Part shown: piece by piece, positions 1 to 7,995 of the stretch
Position numbering within the stretch: the stretch's first letter is position 1
Layout of the letters: each line of letters begins with the position of its first letter
Source of the DNA: Parvibaculum sp040390855
GTDB taxonomy: Bacteria > Pseudomonadota > Alphaproteobacteria > Parvibaculales > Parvibaculaceae
NCBI GenBank assembly: GCA_040390855.1
Contig: JAZJXO010000024.1
Span: forward strand, 1 to 64,000
Direction of reading: 5' to 3'
Length of the DNA stretch: 64,000 nucleotides
Translations under genes and position numbers: made by a program
Notes under the pieces: generated by a model
What the model was told of the DNA's origin: nothing
What the model saw: only the letters and a program-made list of their open reading frames with translations
Database searches by the model: none

Positions 1-55
1 CCGTGAAGGCGGCCGCACCGTCGGTGCCGGTGTCGTGTCAAAGGTTCTGAAGTAA
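1..55 (+). CDS. tuf: Elongation factor Tu, C-terminal end (partial)
   Basis: Only the last 17 codons and the TAA stop are in the window. The reading frame starting at base 2 gives REGGRTVGAGVVSKVLK, the highly conserved C-terminus of EF-Tu (domain 3), the GTPase that delivers aminoacyl-tRNA to the ribosome. Its place directly before rpsJ is the usual order in alphaproteobacteria (rpsL-rpsG-fusA-tuf-rpsJ). The rest of the gene lies upstream of the window. The short fragment is still distinctive enough for a firm call. Confidence 0.93.
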   Translation, partial: REGGRTVGAGVVSKVLK

Positions 56-66
56 TTAAGCGCATC

Positions 67-94
67 GGGGCGCGGAACAATCTGCGCCCCTTTT
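67..94 (+). terminator. Intrinsic terminator or attenuator between tuf and rpsJ
   Basis: A perfect 7-bp stem GGGGCGC (67-73) / GCGCCCC (84-90) with a 10-base loop is followed at once by TTTT. It lies 11 bases behind the tuf stop and 33 bases before the rpsJ start. No obvious promoter fits in the remaining space, so it may act as a partial terminator that sets the ratio of EF-Tu to ribosomal protein transcripts. The attenuator role is inference. Confidence 0.75.
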
Positions 95-126
95 ACTGTT
101 TCGGCCGTTAGGCACGAGGAATGACT

Positions 127-435
127 ATGCAAAGGCAGAAAATCCGCATCCGGTTAAAAGGTTTCGACCACCGTGTGCTCGATGTTTCAACGCGCGAAAT
201 CGTCAATACGGCGAAGCGTACTGGCGCACAGGTTTTGGGTCCTATCCCGCTGCCGACGCGACTTGAAAAGTTCACCGTGCTTCGTGGCCCGCACATTGAT
301 AAGAAAAGCCGCGAGCAATTCGAAATTCGGACACACAAGCGTGTGCTCGACATCGTGGATCCCACGCCCCAGACGGTCGATGCTTTGATGAAGCTCGATC
401 TTGCTGCCGGTGTGGATGTCGAAATCAAGCTCTGA
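127..435 (+). CDS. rpsJ: 30S ribosomal protein S10
   Basis: This 102-residue protein is S10 (uS10), a small-subunit head protein that also serves as NusE in antitermination complexes. The family hallmarks KIRIRLKGFDHR near the start and GPIPLPTR near residue 40 are present. Two ATG codons are possible, 121 and 127. I chose 127 because GAGG at 116-119 sits 7 bases before it but only 1 base before 121, and because 102 residues is the normal length. It is the first gene of the S10 operon, followed by rplC. Confidence 0.97.
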   Translation: MQRQKIRIRLKGFDHRVLDVSTREIVNTAKRTGAQVLGPIPLPTRLEKFTVLRGPHIDKKSREQFEIRTHKRVLDIVDPTPQTVDALMKLDLAAGVDVEIKL

Positions 436-490
436 AAGCAGATTTTTAATTTCTGAAAATCTGATTGCCGATTAGATGAGGAATGGGACC

Positions 491-1225
491 ATGCGTTCCG
501 GAGTGATAGTCAAAAAGGTCGGAATGACCCGCCTGTTCATGGATGACGGGCGACATGTGCCGGTTACCGTGTTGAAGCTCGACAACCTTCAGGTTGTCAG
601 CCAGCGCACCCCTGAGAAGAACGGTTACACAGCCGTGCAGCTCGGGACGGGGCTTGCCAAAGTGAAGAACGTAGCGCGCGCACAGCGTGGCCAGTTCTCG
701 CGGGCCGAGGTCGAGCCGAAGCTCGAACTCGTCGAGTTCCGTGTCAGCGAAGACAACATGCTCGATGTGGGCGTCGAAATTACGGCGGACCATTTCATTG
801 CAGGTCAGTATGTTGACGTGTCGGGCACCACGATTGGTAAGGGCTTTGCAGGTGTTATGAAGCGCCACAACTTTGGTGGTCTTCGCGCAACACACGGCGT
901 GTCCGTCAGCCATCGTAGCCATGGTTCGACAGGTCAGCGCCAGGATCCGGGCAAGGTCTTCAAAGGTAAGAAGATGGCCGGTCACATGGGCGACGTGCGC
1001 GTCACGACGCAGAACCTCGAAGTGGTTCGCACCGATGTGGAACGTGGCCTCATCATGGTGAAGGGCGCAGTGCCCGGCTCCAAGGGTGGCTGGGTTCTCG
1101 TGCGCGATGCCGTGAAAAGCAAATTGCCTGAAGGTGTTCCGACACCGGGCGCGTTCCGTCGCGCTGGTGAAGTTGCCGCCGCCGCTCCGGCTGAAGCTGC
1201 TGACGCTCAGAAGGAAGGTGCGTAA
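491..1225 (+). CDS. rplC: 50S ribosomal protein L3
   Basis: L3 (uL3) binds 23S rRNA near the peptidyl transferase centre and is one of the first proteins in large-subunit assembly. The protein is 244 residues, with the GSTGQRQDPGKVFKGKKMAGHMG loop around residues 145-168; the glutamine in GQRQ is the methylated residue in E. coli L3. The C-terminus has an Ala/Glu-rich extension not found in the shorter E. coli form. ATG codons also occur at 476 and 483, but GAGG at 478-481 is well spaced only for 491. The stop overlaps the rplD start (TAATG). Confidence 0.96.
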   Translation: MRSGVIVKKVGMTRLFMDDGRHVPVTVLKLDNLQVVSQRTPEKNGYTAVQLGTGLAKVKNVARAQRGQFSRAEVEPKLELVEFRVSEDNMLDVGVEITADHFIAGQYVDVSGTTIGKGFAGVMKRHNFGGLRATHGVSVSHRSHGSTGQRQDPGKVFKGKKMAGHMGDVRVTTQNLEVVRTDVERGLIMVKGAVPGSKGGWVLVRDAVKSKLPEGVPTPGAFRRAGEVAAAAPAEAADAQKEGA

Positions 1226-1845
1226 TGAAGATTGATGTGACAACTCTCGCCGCTGATAAAGTCGGCACCGTCGATCTCTCTGACGATGTGTTCGGTCTGG
1301 AGCCGCGCTCCGACATTCTGCACCGCATGGTGAGCTACCAGCTCGCAAAGCGTCAGGCCGGTACGCACAAGACGAAAGGCCGTTCGGAAATCTCTCTCAC
1401 GGGCAAGAAGTTCGTGAAGCAGAAAGGTTCCGGCGGTGCCCGTCACGGTGATCGCAAGGCCCCGCAGTTTCGTGGCGGTGGCAAGGCTTTCGGTCCGGTC
1501 GTTCGCAGCCATGCGATAGAACTGCCCAAGAAGGTCCGTGCGCTTGCTCTGAAGCTCGCGCTGTCGTCGAAAGTGAAAGCCGGTACGCTCGTCGTCCTCG
1601 AAGACACGAATGTTGCCGCGCCCAAGACGAAGGCTCTGAAAGAGACTTTCGCGAAACTCGGTTTCAAGTCGGTTCTTTTCATCGACGGTGCCGAAGTGAA
1701 CGAAAACTTCGCGCTCGCCGCGCGCAATATCCCGAATGTGGATGTGCTGCCGGTTCAGGGCATCAACGTGTACGACATTCTGCGCCGTGAGAAGCTTGTG
1801 CTGACCAAGGCTGCGGTTGAGAGCCTGGAGGCGCGTTTCAAATGA
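1225..1845 (+). CDS. rplD: 50S ribosomal protein L4
   Basis: L4 (uL4) is a large-subunit protein whose long basic loop lines the exit tunnel; in E. coli it also represses the S10 operon. The 206-residue protein contains the loop signature GSGGARHGDRKAPQFRGGGKAFGP around residues 69-93. The start codon shares one base with the rplC stop and the last bases overlap the rplW start as ATGA, so the three genes are translationally coupled. No S10-leader hairpin of the E. coli kind was recognised upstream of rpsJ. Confidence 0.97.
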   Translation: MKIDVTTLAADKVGTVDLSDDVFGLEPRSDILHRMVSYQLAKRQAGTHKTKGRSEISLTGKKFVKQKGSGGARHGDRKAPQFRGGGKAFGPVVRSHAIELPKKVRALALKLALSSKVKAGTLVVLEDTNVAAPKTKALKETFAKLGFKSVLFIDGAEVNENFALAARNIPNVDVLPVQGINVYDILRREKLVLTKAAVESLEARFK

Positions 1846-2132
1846 ACGAACGTTATTACGACGTCATCGTCTCGCCGGTGATTACCGAAAAAGCCACGAT
1901 GGCCTCTGAAAACAATCAGGTCACTTTCAAAGTGGCCCGTGATGCGACGAAGCCGGAAGTCAAGGAAGCTGTCGAAAAGCTCTTTGATGTGAAGGTCAAA
2001 GCCGTGAACACGCTTTTGCGCAAGGGTAAGACCAAAAAGTTCCGTGGGCTCGCTGGTAAGCAATCCGACTTCAAAAAAGCGATCGTGACGCTCGAAGAGG
2101 GCTACTCGATCGACGTGACGACTGGTCTCTAA
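1842..2132 (+). CDS. rplW: 50S ribosomal protein L23
   Basis: L23 (uL23) sits at the tunnel exit and is the docking site for trigger factor and SRP. The protein is 96 residues, the usual length, and carries the family pattern PVITEKATMASENNQVTF near the N-terminus and a basic loop KGKTKKFRG around residue 62-70. It begins inside the rplD stop codon (ATGA overlap). It is followed 16 bases later by rplB. Confidence 0.97.
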   Translation: MNERYYDVIVSPVITEKATMASENNQVTFKVARDATKPEVKEAVEKLFDVKVKAVNTLLRKGKTKKFRGLAGKQSDFKKAIVTLEEGYSIDVTTGL

Positions 2133-2148
2133 GAGAGAAGCTGCACCG

Positions 2149-2982
2149 ATGGCATTGAAAAAATATAAACCGACAAGCCCCGCCCAGCGCGGCCTTGTGC
2201 TGGTCGATCGGTCGGCGCTCTATAAGGGCAAGCCGGTCAAAACACTTACTGAGGGTCTCAGCAAGTCTGGTGGTCGTAACAACCACGGACGCGTGACAGC
2301 CTTCAATCGTGGTGGTGGTCACAAGCGTTCTTATCGCCTTGTGGATTTCAAGCGCACGCGTCTTGAAGTTCCGGCGACTGTCGAACGCCTTGAGTACGAC
2401 CCGAACCGTACATCGTTCATCGCCCTCATCAAATATGCGGACGGCGAACTGTCCTACATCATTGCCCCGCAGCGCCTCGCTGTCGGAGACACAGTGATCT
2501 CGGGCAAGAAGGTTGACGTGAAGCCCGGTAATGCGATGCCGATTGCATCCATTCCTGTCGGCACGATCATCCACAATGTCGAATTGAAGCCCGGCAAGGG
2601 CGGTCAGATCGCGCGTTCGGCAGGCACCTATGTGCAGCTCGTCGGTCGTGATCAGGGATATGCGCTCATCCGTCTTTCGTCGGGCGAGCAGCGCATGGTG
2701 CGCGGCGAATGCATGGCCTCTATCGGCGCCGTGTCGAACCCGGATCATTCGAACATTACACTTGCCAAAGCCGGTCGTAACCGCTGGCTCGGCAAGCGTC
2801 CTTCGGTTCGCGGCGTCGCCATGAACCCCGTCGACCATCCGCATGGTGGTGGTGAAGGCCGTACTTCAGGTGGCCGTCATCCGGTTACACCCTGGGGCAA
2901 GCCGACAAAGGGCAAGAAGACGCGCGCCAATAAGGCGACCGATAAGTACATCTTGCGCAGCCGTCACAAGAAGAAGGGCTGA
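2149..2982 (+). CDS. rplB: 50S ribosomal protein L2
   Basis: L2 (uL2) is needed for subunit association and peptidyl transferase function. The 277-residue product has the OB-fold and SH3-like parts in normal order and the C-terminal signature MNPVDHPHGGGEGRTSGG near residue 225; the first histidine of HPHGGG corresponds to the functionally important His229 of E. coli. GAGAGAAG upstream supports the ATG at 2149. It lies between rplW and rpsS. Confidence 0.98.
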   Translation: MALKKYKPTSPAQRGLVLVDRSALYKGKPVKTLTEGLSKSGGRNNHGRVTAFNRGGGHKRSYRLVDFKRTRLEVPATVERLEYDPNRTSFIALIKYADGELSYIIAPQRLAVGDTVISGKKVDVKPGNAMPIASIPVGTIIHNVELKPGKGGQIARSAGTYVQLVGRDQGYALIRLSSGEQRMVRGECMASIGAVSNPDHSNITLAKAGRNRWLGKRPSVRGVAMNPVDHPHGGGEGRTSGGRHPVTPWGKPTKGKKTRANKATDKYILRSRHKKKG

Positions 2983-2993
2983 GGGTAACTGAT

Positions 2994-3272
2994 ATGGCAC
3001 GTTCCGTTAAAAAGGGTCCGTTTGTGGATGGCTACCTGCTCAAGAAGGCAGAAGCTGCTCGCGCCTCGACCCGTAAAGATGTCGTCAAGATCTGGAGTCG
3101 TCGTTCCACGATCCTGCCGCAGTTCATCGGCATCACCTTTGCCGTGCACAACGGCAAGAAGCACATTCCGGTGCTCGTGAACGAGGACATGGTTGGTCAC
3201 AAGTTTGGCGAATTCGCGCCCACGCGCACGTTCTTCGGCCACGCCGCCGACAAGAAAGCGAAGAAGGGTTAA
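2994..3272 (+). CDS. rpsS: 30S ribosomal protein S19
   Basis: S19 (uS19) is a head protein that forms a complex with S13 and touches the A-site tRNA. The product is 92 residues with the hallmark N-terminus ARSVKKGPFVDGYLLKK and the motif HKFGEFAPTRTFFGH near residues 70-84. Both the length and the position between rplB and rplV are standard. Confidence 0.98.
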   Translation: MARSVKKGPFVDGYLLKKAEAARASTRKDVVKIWSRRSTILPQFIGITFAVHNGKKHIPVLVNEDMVGHKFGEFAPTRTFFGHAADKKAKKG

Positions 3273-3275
3273 GTC

Positions 3276-3656
3276 ATGGGACAACCTGCAAACAAGCGCA
3301 GACTGCCTGACAGCGAAGCATTGGCCACCGGCCGGATGATCCGCATCAGCCCGCAGAAACTCAATCTCGTCGCGCAGCTTATTCGCGGCAAGAAGGCCGA
3401 GCGCGCGCTCGCCGATCTGACTTTCTCCAACAAGCGTATCGCACGCGATGTGAAGAAGGTTCTTCAGAGCGCGATTGCGAATGCTGAAAACAATCACAGT
3501 CTGGATGTCGATGATCTCATCGTGTCCGAGGCCTATGTCGGCAAGAACCTGGTGATGAAGCGTTGGCATGCCCGTGCGCGTGGCCGCGTCGGCCGGATCG
3601 AAAAGCCGTTCAGCCAGATCACCATTGTCGTTCGTCAAGTCGAGGAGCAGGCCTGA
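3276..3656 (+). CDS. rplV: 50S ribosomal protein L22
   Basis: L22 (uL22) reaches into the exit tunnel through a beta-hairpin, a site where macrolide resistance changes arise. The 126-residue product shows RMIRISPQKLNLVAQLIRGK near residue 20 and the hairpin region MKRWHARARGRVGRI around residues 93-107. The TGA stop overlaps the ATG of rpsC by one base (TGATG), which couples the two genes. Confidence 0.97.
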   Translation: MGQPANKRRLPDSEALATGRMIRISPQKLNLVAQLIRGKKAERALADLTFSNKRIARDVKKVLQSAIANAENNHSLDVDDLIVSEAYVGKNLVMKRWHARARGRVGRIEKPFSQITIVVRQVEEQA

Positions 3657-4384
3657 TGGGTCACAAAGTCAATCCGATCGGTCTGCGTCTTGGCATCAAC
3701 CGTACATGGGACTCGCGCTGGTTCGCGGGCCGTCATGAATATGGTCAGTTGCTGCACGAAGACATCAAAATCCGCGAGCAGCTCTCCGAGCAGCTCAAGC
3801 AGGCGGGTATCTCGAAGATCGTTATCGAGCGCCCCCACAAGAAGTGCCGTGTGACCATTCACACAGCGCGTCCGGGTGTCGTCATCGGCAAAAAAGGCGC
3901 CGACATCGACAAGCTTCGCAAGGACATCGGCAAGATCACGAAGTCGGAAGTGCATCTCAACATCGTTGAAGTGCGCAAGCCCGAAATCGACGCGACGCTT
4001 GTCGCCGAGAACATTGCCCAGCAGCTCGAACGCCGTGTTGCGTTCCGCCGCGCCATGAAGCGTGCCGTTCAGTCGGCCATGCGTCTGGGCGCCGGTGGTA
4101 TCCGCATCAACTGCGCGGGTCGTCTGGGTGGCGCGGAAATCGCGCGCACAGAATGGTACCGTGAAGGCCGTGTGCCGTTGCACACGCTGCGCGCCGACAT
4201 CGACTATGGTGTGGCGACAGCCAAGACAGCCTATGGCACATGCGGCATCAAGGTTTGGATCTTCAAGGGCGAAATCCTTGAGCATGATCCGATGGCGTCG
4301 GAACGTCGTGCCCTTGAGGGTGCTGGTTCGGGCGAGGGCAATAGCGGTGGCGGTCGTCCGCCCCGCCGTGAAGACCGGAACTGA
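3656..4384 (+). CDS. rpsC: 30S ribosomal protein S3
   Basis: S3 (uS3) lies at the mRNA entry of the 30S subunit and takes part in helicase activity on mRNA. The frame is open further upstream, but the true start is the ATG at 3656, giving MGHKVNPIGLRLGI, the family's invariant beginning. The type-2 KH domain shows the GKKG loop in VVIGKKGADIDKLR around residue 80. The C-terminus ends in a Gly/Arg-rich tail (GGGRPPRREDRN). Length is 242 residues. Confidence 0.97.
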   Translation: MGHKVNPIGLRLGINRTWDSRWFAGRHEYGQLLHEDIKIREQLSEQLKQAGISKIVIERPHKKCRVTIHTARPGVVIGKKGADIDKLRKDIGKITKSEVHLNIVEVRKPEIDATLVAENIAQQLERRVAFRRAMKRAVQSAMRLGAGGIRINCAGRLGGAEIARTEWYREGRVPLHTLRADIDYGVATAKTAYGTCGIKVWIFKGEILEHDPMASERRALEGAGSGEGNSGGGRPPRREDRN

Positions 4385-4446
4385 GCTTTAAGAGTTAAGT
4401 TTCCGATCCGCCGATTAGAATTGAGCGATAAAGAAGAGTTTCGATC

Positions 4447-4866
4447 ATGTTGCAACCGAAGCGCACTAAGTTCCGCAAGGCTCATAAGGGCCGCATCCAT
4501 GGCAATGCCAAGGGTGGCACGAACCTCGACTTTGGGGCCTTCGGTCTCAAGGCCCAGGAGCCTGAACGCATCACGGCGCGTCAGATCGAGGCGGCTCGCC
4601 GCGCGATCACACGTCACATGAAGCGTGCGGGCCGTGTATGGATCCGTATTTTCCCGGACGTGCCGGTGTCGAAGAAGCCGACAGAAGTACGAATGGGTAA
4701 GGGTAAGGGCTCGCCGGAATTCTGGGCAGCCCGCGTTAAGCCGGGCCGCATCATGTTTGAAGTGGACGGTGTGCCGATGAAAGTCGCGCAGGAAGCTCTG
4801 TTGCTTGGTGCGGCAAAACTGCCGATCAAGACACGATTTGTTGTTCGTCCCGGCGAACACGCTTAA
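4447..4866 (+). CDS. rplP: 50S ribosomal protein L16
   Basis: L16 (uL16) binds next to the A-site and helps place aminoacyl-tRNA. The 139-residue product starts MLQPKRTKFRKAHKGR and carries the motifs RIFPDVPVSKKPTEVRMGKGKG and MFEVDGV, all standard. A 62-base spacer separates it from rpsC, longer than most gaps in this operon; the spacer is AT-richer than the genes but holds no clear hairpin or promoter. Confidence 0.98.
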   Translation: MLQPKRTKFRKAHKGRIHGNAKGGTNLDFGAFGLKAQEPERITARQIEAARRAITRHMKRAGRVWIRIFPDVPVSKKPTEVRMGKGKGSPEFWAARVKPGRIMFEVDGVPMKVAQEALLLGAAKLPIKTRFVVRPGEHA

Positions 4867-4908
4867 AGAATGAGCCGCTTAGCGCGGCATCTACGAAAGG
4901 GTAAGGCC

Positions 4909-5112
4909 ATGAAGGCCAGCGACGTGAAAGACAAGACCCAGGACCAGCTACAGGATGATCTCCTGAAGCTGAAGAAGGAGCAGTTCAACCTGCGCTTTCA
5001 GGGTGCCAGCGGTCAGCTTGAAAAGACATCGCGCATGAAGGAAGTGCGCCGCGACATCGCGCGCATCAAAACCATTCAGCGCCAGCGTGCTGACGTGACG
5101 GCGAAAGGCTGA
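4909..5112 (+). CDS. rpmC: 50S ribosomal protein L29
   Basis: L29 (uL29) is a small helical-hairpin protein at the tunnel exit beside L23. The frame is open from ATG 4870, but AAGG motifs at 4897-4906 point to ATG 4909, which gives MKASDVKDKTQDQLQ, 67 residues, the family's normal size and beginning. The signature LKKEQFNLRFQ with RMKEVRRDIARIKT follows. It lies between rplP and rpsQ, as usual. Confidence 0.95.
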   Translation: MKASDVKDKTQDQLQDDLLKLKKEQFNLRFQGASGQLEKTSRMKEVRRDIARIKTIQRQRADVTAKG

Positions 5113-5121
5113 GGACAGATT

Positions 5122-5358
5122 ATGCCGAAGAGAATTTTGCAAGGCGTCGTGGTCAGCGACAAGAATGACAAGACGATCGTGGTGAAGGTTGAGCGTCGCT
5201 TCGCCGATCCCGTGCTCAAAAAGATTGTGCGTAGCTCGAAGAAGTACCACGCACATGACGATGCGAACTCGGTGAAGGTTGGTGACATCGTGAAGATCCG
5301 CGAATGCCGTCCGATCTCGAAGCTGAAAAAATGGGAAGTATTCAGGGACGAAGCCTGA
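5122..5358 (+). CDS. rpsQ: 30S ribosomal protein S17
   Basis: S17 (uS17) is an OB-fold primary binder of 16S rRNA helices 7 and 11. The 78-residue product has MPKRILQGVVVSDKNDKTIVV at the start and the pattern GDIVKIRECRPISKLKKW near residues 54-71, both diagnostic. A small AGCCTT/AAGGCT hairpin follows the stop (5358-5374) without a T-run, so I do not call it a terminator. Confidence 0.97.
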   Translation: MPKRILQGVVVSDKNDKTIVVKVERRFADPVLKKIVRSSKKYHAHDDANSVKVGDIVKIRECRPISKLKKWEVFRDEA

Positions 5359-5407
5359 GCCTTTTTGTAAGGCTTGAGGGTTTCATTCCAGTAAGGCAGA
5401 TGAAGTC

Positions 5408-5776
5408 ATGATTCAGCAAGAGACAAACCTCGACGTTGCCGACAATTCAGGTGCGCGCCGCGTGATGTGCATCAAGGTTCTCGGCGGCTCCAAGCGGAAA
5501 TACGCATCCGTTGGCGACATCATTGTCGTCAGCATCAAGGAAGCCATTCCGCGCGGCAAGGTCAAAAAGGGCGAAGTGATGAAGGCCGTCGTCGTCCGTA
5601 CCGCGAAGGATATTCGCCGTGCAGATGGCAGCGTGATCCGCTTCGACCGCAACGCGGCTGTGCTCATCAACGGGCAGGGCGAGCCGATTGGCACGCGTAT
5701 CTTCGGGCCGGTTACGCGTGAACTGCGTGCGAAGAACCACATGAAGATCGTTTCGCTCGCGCCGGAGGTGCTTTGA
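5408..5776 (+). CDS. rplN: 50S ribosomal protein L14
   Basis: L14 (uL14) forms part of inter-subunit bridges B5 and B8 and is the target of the silencing factor RsfS. The product has exactly the usual 122 residues, with MIQQETNLDVADNSGARR at the start and GEVMKAVVVRTAKD in the middle. It starts the group that corresponds to the classical spc operon and is followed after one base by rplX. Confidence 0.98.
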   Translation: MIQQETNLDVADNSGARRVMCIKVLGGSKRKYASVGDIIVVSIKEAIPRGKVKKGEVMKAVVVRTAKDIRRADGSVIRFDRNAAVLINGQGEPIGTRIFGPVTRELRAKNHMKIVSLAPEVL

Positions 5777-5777
5777 T

Positions 5778-6095
5778 ATGTCGGCGAAGATTAAAAAAGG
5801 CGACAAGGTCGTCGTCCTGACCGGTAAGGACAAAGGCAAGAAGGGCTCCGTTTTGGCCGTCTTCCCGAAGGAAAACCGGGCGCTCGTTCAGGGCGTGAAC
5901 ATGATGAAGCGGCACACCAAACCGTCGCAGACGCAGACGGGCGGCATCGTGTCCCGCGAGGCTCGCATCGACTTGTCGAACCTCGCGATTGAAGATCCCA
6001 AGACGGGCAAGCCGTCGCGGGTCGGGTTCAAGATGCTTGATGACGGCCGCAAGGTTCGCGTCGCCAAAGCATCGGGAGAGATGATTGATGGCTGA
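5778..6095 (+). CDS. rplX: 50S ribosomal protein L24
   Basis: L24 (uL24) is an assembly initiator that binds the 5' part of 23S rRNA. The 105-residue product has an N-terminal KOW motif, KGDKVVVLTGKDKGKKG, at about residues 6-22, and the pattern GGIVSREARIDLSNLAI near residue 55. Its end overlaps rplE by eight bases. Confidence 0.97.
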   Translation: MSAKIKKGDKVVVLTGKDKGKKGSVLAVFPKENRALVQGVNMMKRHTKPSQTQTGGIVSREARIDLSNLAIEDPKTGKPSRVGFKMLDDGRKVRVAKASGEMIDG

Positions 6096-6645
6096 AGCAC
6101 ATTACATTCCGCGTCTGAAGACGCAGTATCTGGAGACGATCCGTCCGGCGCTGAAAGAACAGTTCAGCTACGCGAACTCGATCCAGGTGCCGCAGCTTGA
6201 AAAGATCGTTCTGAACATGGGTGTCGGCGAAGCCGTTGCCGACAGCAAGAAGATCAAGAGCGCGTTCGAAGATTTACAGGCGATTGCCGGCCAGAAGCCC
6301 GTGATCACCAAAGCGAAGACGTCGATTGCGACGTTCAAGCTGCGCGAAGGTATGCCGGTCGGTGTGAAGGTCACGCTCCGCAAGGACCGCATGTATGAAT
6401 TTATGGACCGTCTGGTCACGATCGCGCTTCCGCGCGTCCGAGATTTTCGCGGCCTGAATGCGAAGAGCTTTGATGGTCGTGGCAATTACGCCATGGGTCT
6501 GAAAGAGCATATCGTGTTCCCGGAAATCGACTACGACAAGGTCGATCAGGTCTGGGGCATGGACATCATCGTCTGCACGACGGCGAAAACGGATGACGAA
6601 GCGCGCGAATTGCTGCGTGCCTTCAATTTCCCTTTCGCTAAATAA
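6088..6645 (+). CDS. rplE: 50S ribosomal protein L5
   Basis: L5 (uL5) binds 5S rRNA and makes bridge B1b with S13. A TTG at 6085 is in frame, but the ATG at 6088 gives MAEAHYIPRLKTQY, the typical start, and 185 residues, the typical length. The signature QVPQLEKIVLNMGVGEA lies near residue 32 and RGLNAKSFDGRGNYAMGL near residue 122. The start lies inside rplX, which suggests coupled translation. Confidence 0.97.
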   Translation: MAEAHYIPRLKTQYLETIRPALKEQFSYANSIQVPQLEKIVLNMGVGEAVADSKKIKSAFEDLQAIAGQKPVITKAKTSIATFKLREGMPVGVKVTLRKDRMYEFMDRLVTIALPRVRDFRGLNAKSFDGRGNYAMGLKEHIVFPEIDYDKVDQVWGMDIIVCTTAKTDDEARELLRAFNFPFAK

Positions 6646-6689
6646 GTTTTCTGTGGTCCGCGATAGGCGTGGACCCTACGGAGGTTTGG

Positions 6690-6995
6690 ATGGCTAAGAA
6701 GTCCGCCATTAATAGAGACCAGAAGCGCCGCAAGCTGACAGCACAATTTGCTGCGAAGCGTGCGAAGCTGAAGGCGATGACGACCGACATCAAGATTCCG
6801 GTCGAAGAGCGTTTCAACGCCCAGCTCAAGCTGGCCGAGTTGCCGCGCAATTCGTCCAAAACCCGTATTCACAATCGCTGCGAGATTACCGGCCGTAGCA
6901 AGTCGTATTACCGCAAACTTCGCATGTCGCGTATCGCGCTCCGGGACCTCGCGTCCCGCGGTCAGATCCCCGGTATGGTCAAGTCGAGCTGGTAA
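6690..6995 (+). CDS. rpsN: 30S ribosomal protein S14 (zinc-independent form)
   Basis: S14 (uS14) is a head protein next to S3 and S10. The frame opens upstream, but GGAG at 6680-6683 and the invariant MAKKSAINRD fix the start at 6690, giving 101 residues. The long form has a single cysteine and no CxxC pairs, so it is the zinc-independent type. The C-terminal motif NRCEITGRSKSYYRKLRMSR is diagnostic. Confidence 0.97.
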   Translation: MAKKSAINRDQKRRKLTAQFAAKRAKLKAMTTDIKIPVEERFNAQLKLAELPRNSSKTRIHNRCEITGRSKSYYRKLRMSRIALRDLASRGQIPGMVKSSW

Positions 6996-7007
6996 GGAGA
7001 CATCTGT

Positions 7008-7406
7008 ATGACGATGACCGATCCCCTGGGTGATATGCTCACCCGCATCCGCAATGCTCAGCTTCGTGGCAAGAGCAAAGTTGTGTCGCCGGCCTCAAAG
7101 CTGCGCGGCTGGGTGCTCGACGTTCTGGCCGATGAAGGTTTCATCCGTGGCTATGCCAAGGTTGATTTCCCGAACGGCAAGAGCGAGTTCGAAATTGAAC
7201 TGAAATACAATGAAGGCAAGCCGGTCATCGAGTTGATCGAGCGTGTTTCGACGCCGGGTCGCCGCGTTTATTCAGGCGTTGAGACAATCCCGACGGTGCA
7301 TAACGGCCTTGGCATTACGATCCTTTCCACTCCGAAGGGAATCATGTCAGATGCCGCCGCACGCGAAAAGAATGTTGGTGGTGAGGTTCTCTGCCGCGTC
7401 TTCTAA
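7008..7406 (+). CDS. rpsH: 30S ribosomal protein S8
   Basis: S8 (uS8) binds central-domain 16S rRNA and in E. coli represses the spc operon. The 132-residue product starts MTMTDPLGDMLTRIRNAQ and ends with the signature GLGITILSTPKGIMSDAAAR followed by GGEVLCRVF. AAGGAGA at 6994-7000 is 7 bases before the ATG at 7008; a second in-frame ATG at 7014 is less well placed. Confidence 0.97.
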   Translation: MTMTDPLGDMLTRIRNAQLRGKSKVVSPASKLRGWVLDVLADEGFIRGYAKVDFPNGKSEFEIELKYNEGKPVIELIERVSTPGRRVYSGVETIPTVHNGLGITILSTPKGIMSDAAAREKNVGGEVLCRVF

Positions 7407-7456
7407 GACGCTGCGAAGGACGACACTGAGATAGATGACGACGGAAAGAGACTGTC

Positions 7457-7990
7457 ATGTCGCGAATTGGTAAGAAGCCCATCGAAATCGCCAAAGGGGT
7501 TACAGTGACCCTCAATGGTCAGGAAGTGGTGGCAAAAGGTCCGAAGGGTGAGCTGCGGCTTACTCTGATTGATGACGTGACCGTGTCGCAGGGCCCGGAT
7601 GGCATCACTGTGGCGCCGCGCGAAGATTCGCAGCGCGCCCGTGCGATGTGGGGTCTGTCGCGCACACTGGTCTCGAACCTGATCACAGGCGTCTCGACCG
7701 GCTTCACGAAGAATCTTGAAATCACCGGCGTCGGTTACCGCGCCGCTCTTCAGGGCAAGAACCTCCAGTTGAACCTCGGTTTCAGCCATGAAGTTCTCTA
7801 CGCGATCCCGGCGGGTATCGAAGTGAAAGTGGGCAAGCCCACCGAAATTTCGATCAGCGGTATCGACAAGCAGCAGGTCGGTCAGGTCGCAGCGGAAATC
7901 CGCTCCTACCGTGAGCCGGAACCCTATAAGGGCAAAGGCGTGCGTTACGCCGGCGAATTCATCTTCCGCAAGGAAGGCAAGAAGAAGTAA
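7457..7990 (+). CDS. rplF: 50S ribosomal protein L6
   Basis: L6 (uL6) lies near the factor-binding site of the 50S subunit. The 177-residue product shows MSRIGKKPIEIAKGV at the start and the C-terminal signature PEPYKGKGVRYAGEFIFRKEGKKK, both typical. The gene is separated from rpsH by 50 bases and from rplR by 5 bases. Confidence 0.98.
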   Translation: MSRIGKKPIEIAKGVTVTLNGQEVVAKGPKGELRLTLIDDVTVSQGPDGITVAPREDSQRARAMWGLSRTLVSNLITGVSTGFTKNLEITGVGYRAALQGKNLQLNLGFSHEVLYAIPAGIEVKVGKPTEISISGIDKQQVGQVAAEIRSYREPEPYKGKGVRYAGEFIFRKEGKKK

Positions 7991-7995
7991 GAGCA

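Noticed and set aside
439..463. CAGATTTT/AAAATCTG hairpin between rpsJ and rplC
   Set aside because: Eight AT-rich pairs without a T-run in a plain intercistronic gap; too weak to call regulatory.
5358..5374. AGCCTT/AAGGCT hairpin between rpsQ and rplN
   Set aside because: Six pairs, no T-run, inside a cluster that must be read through.
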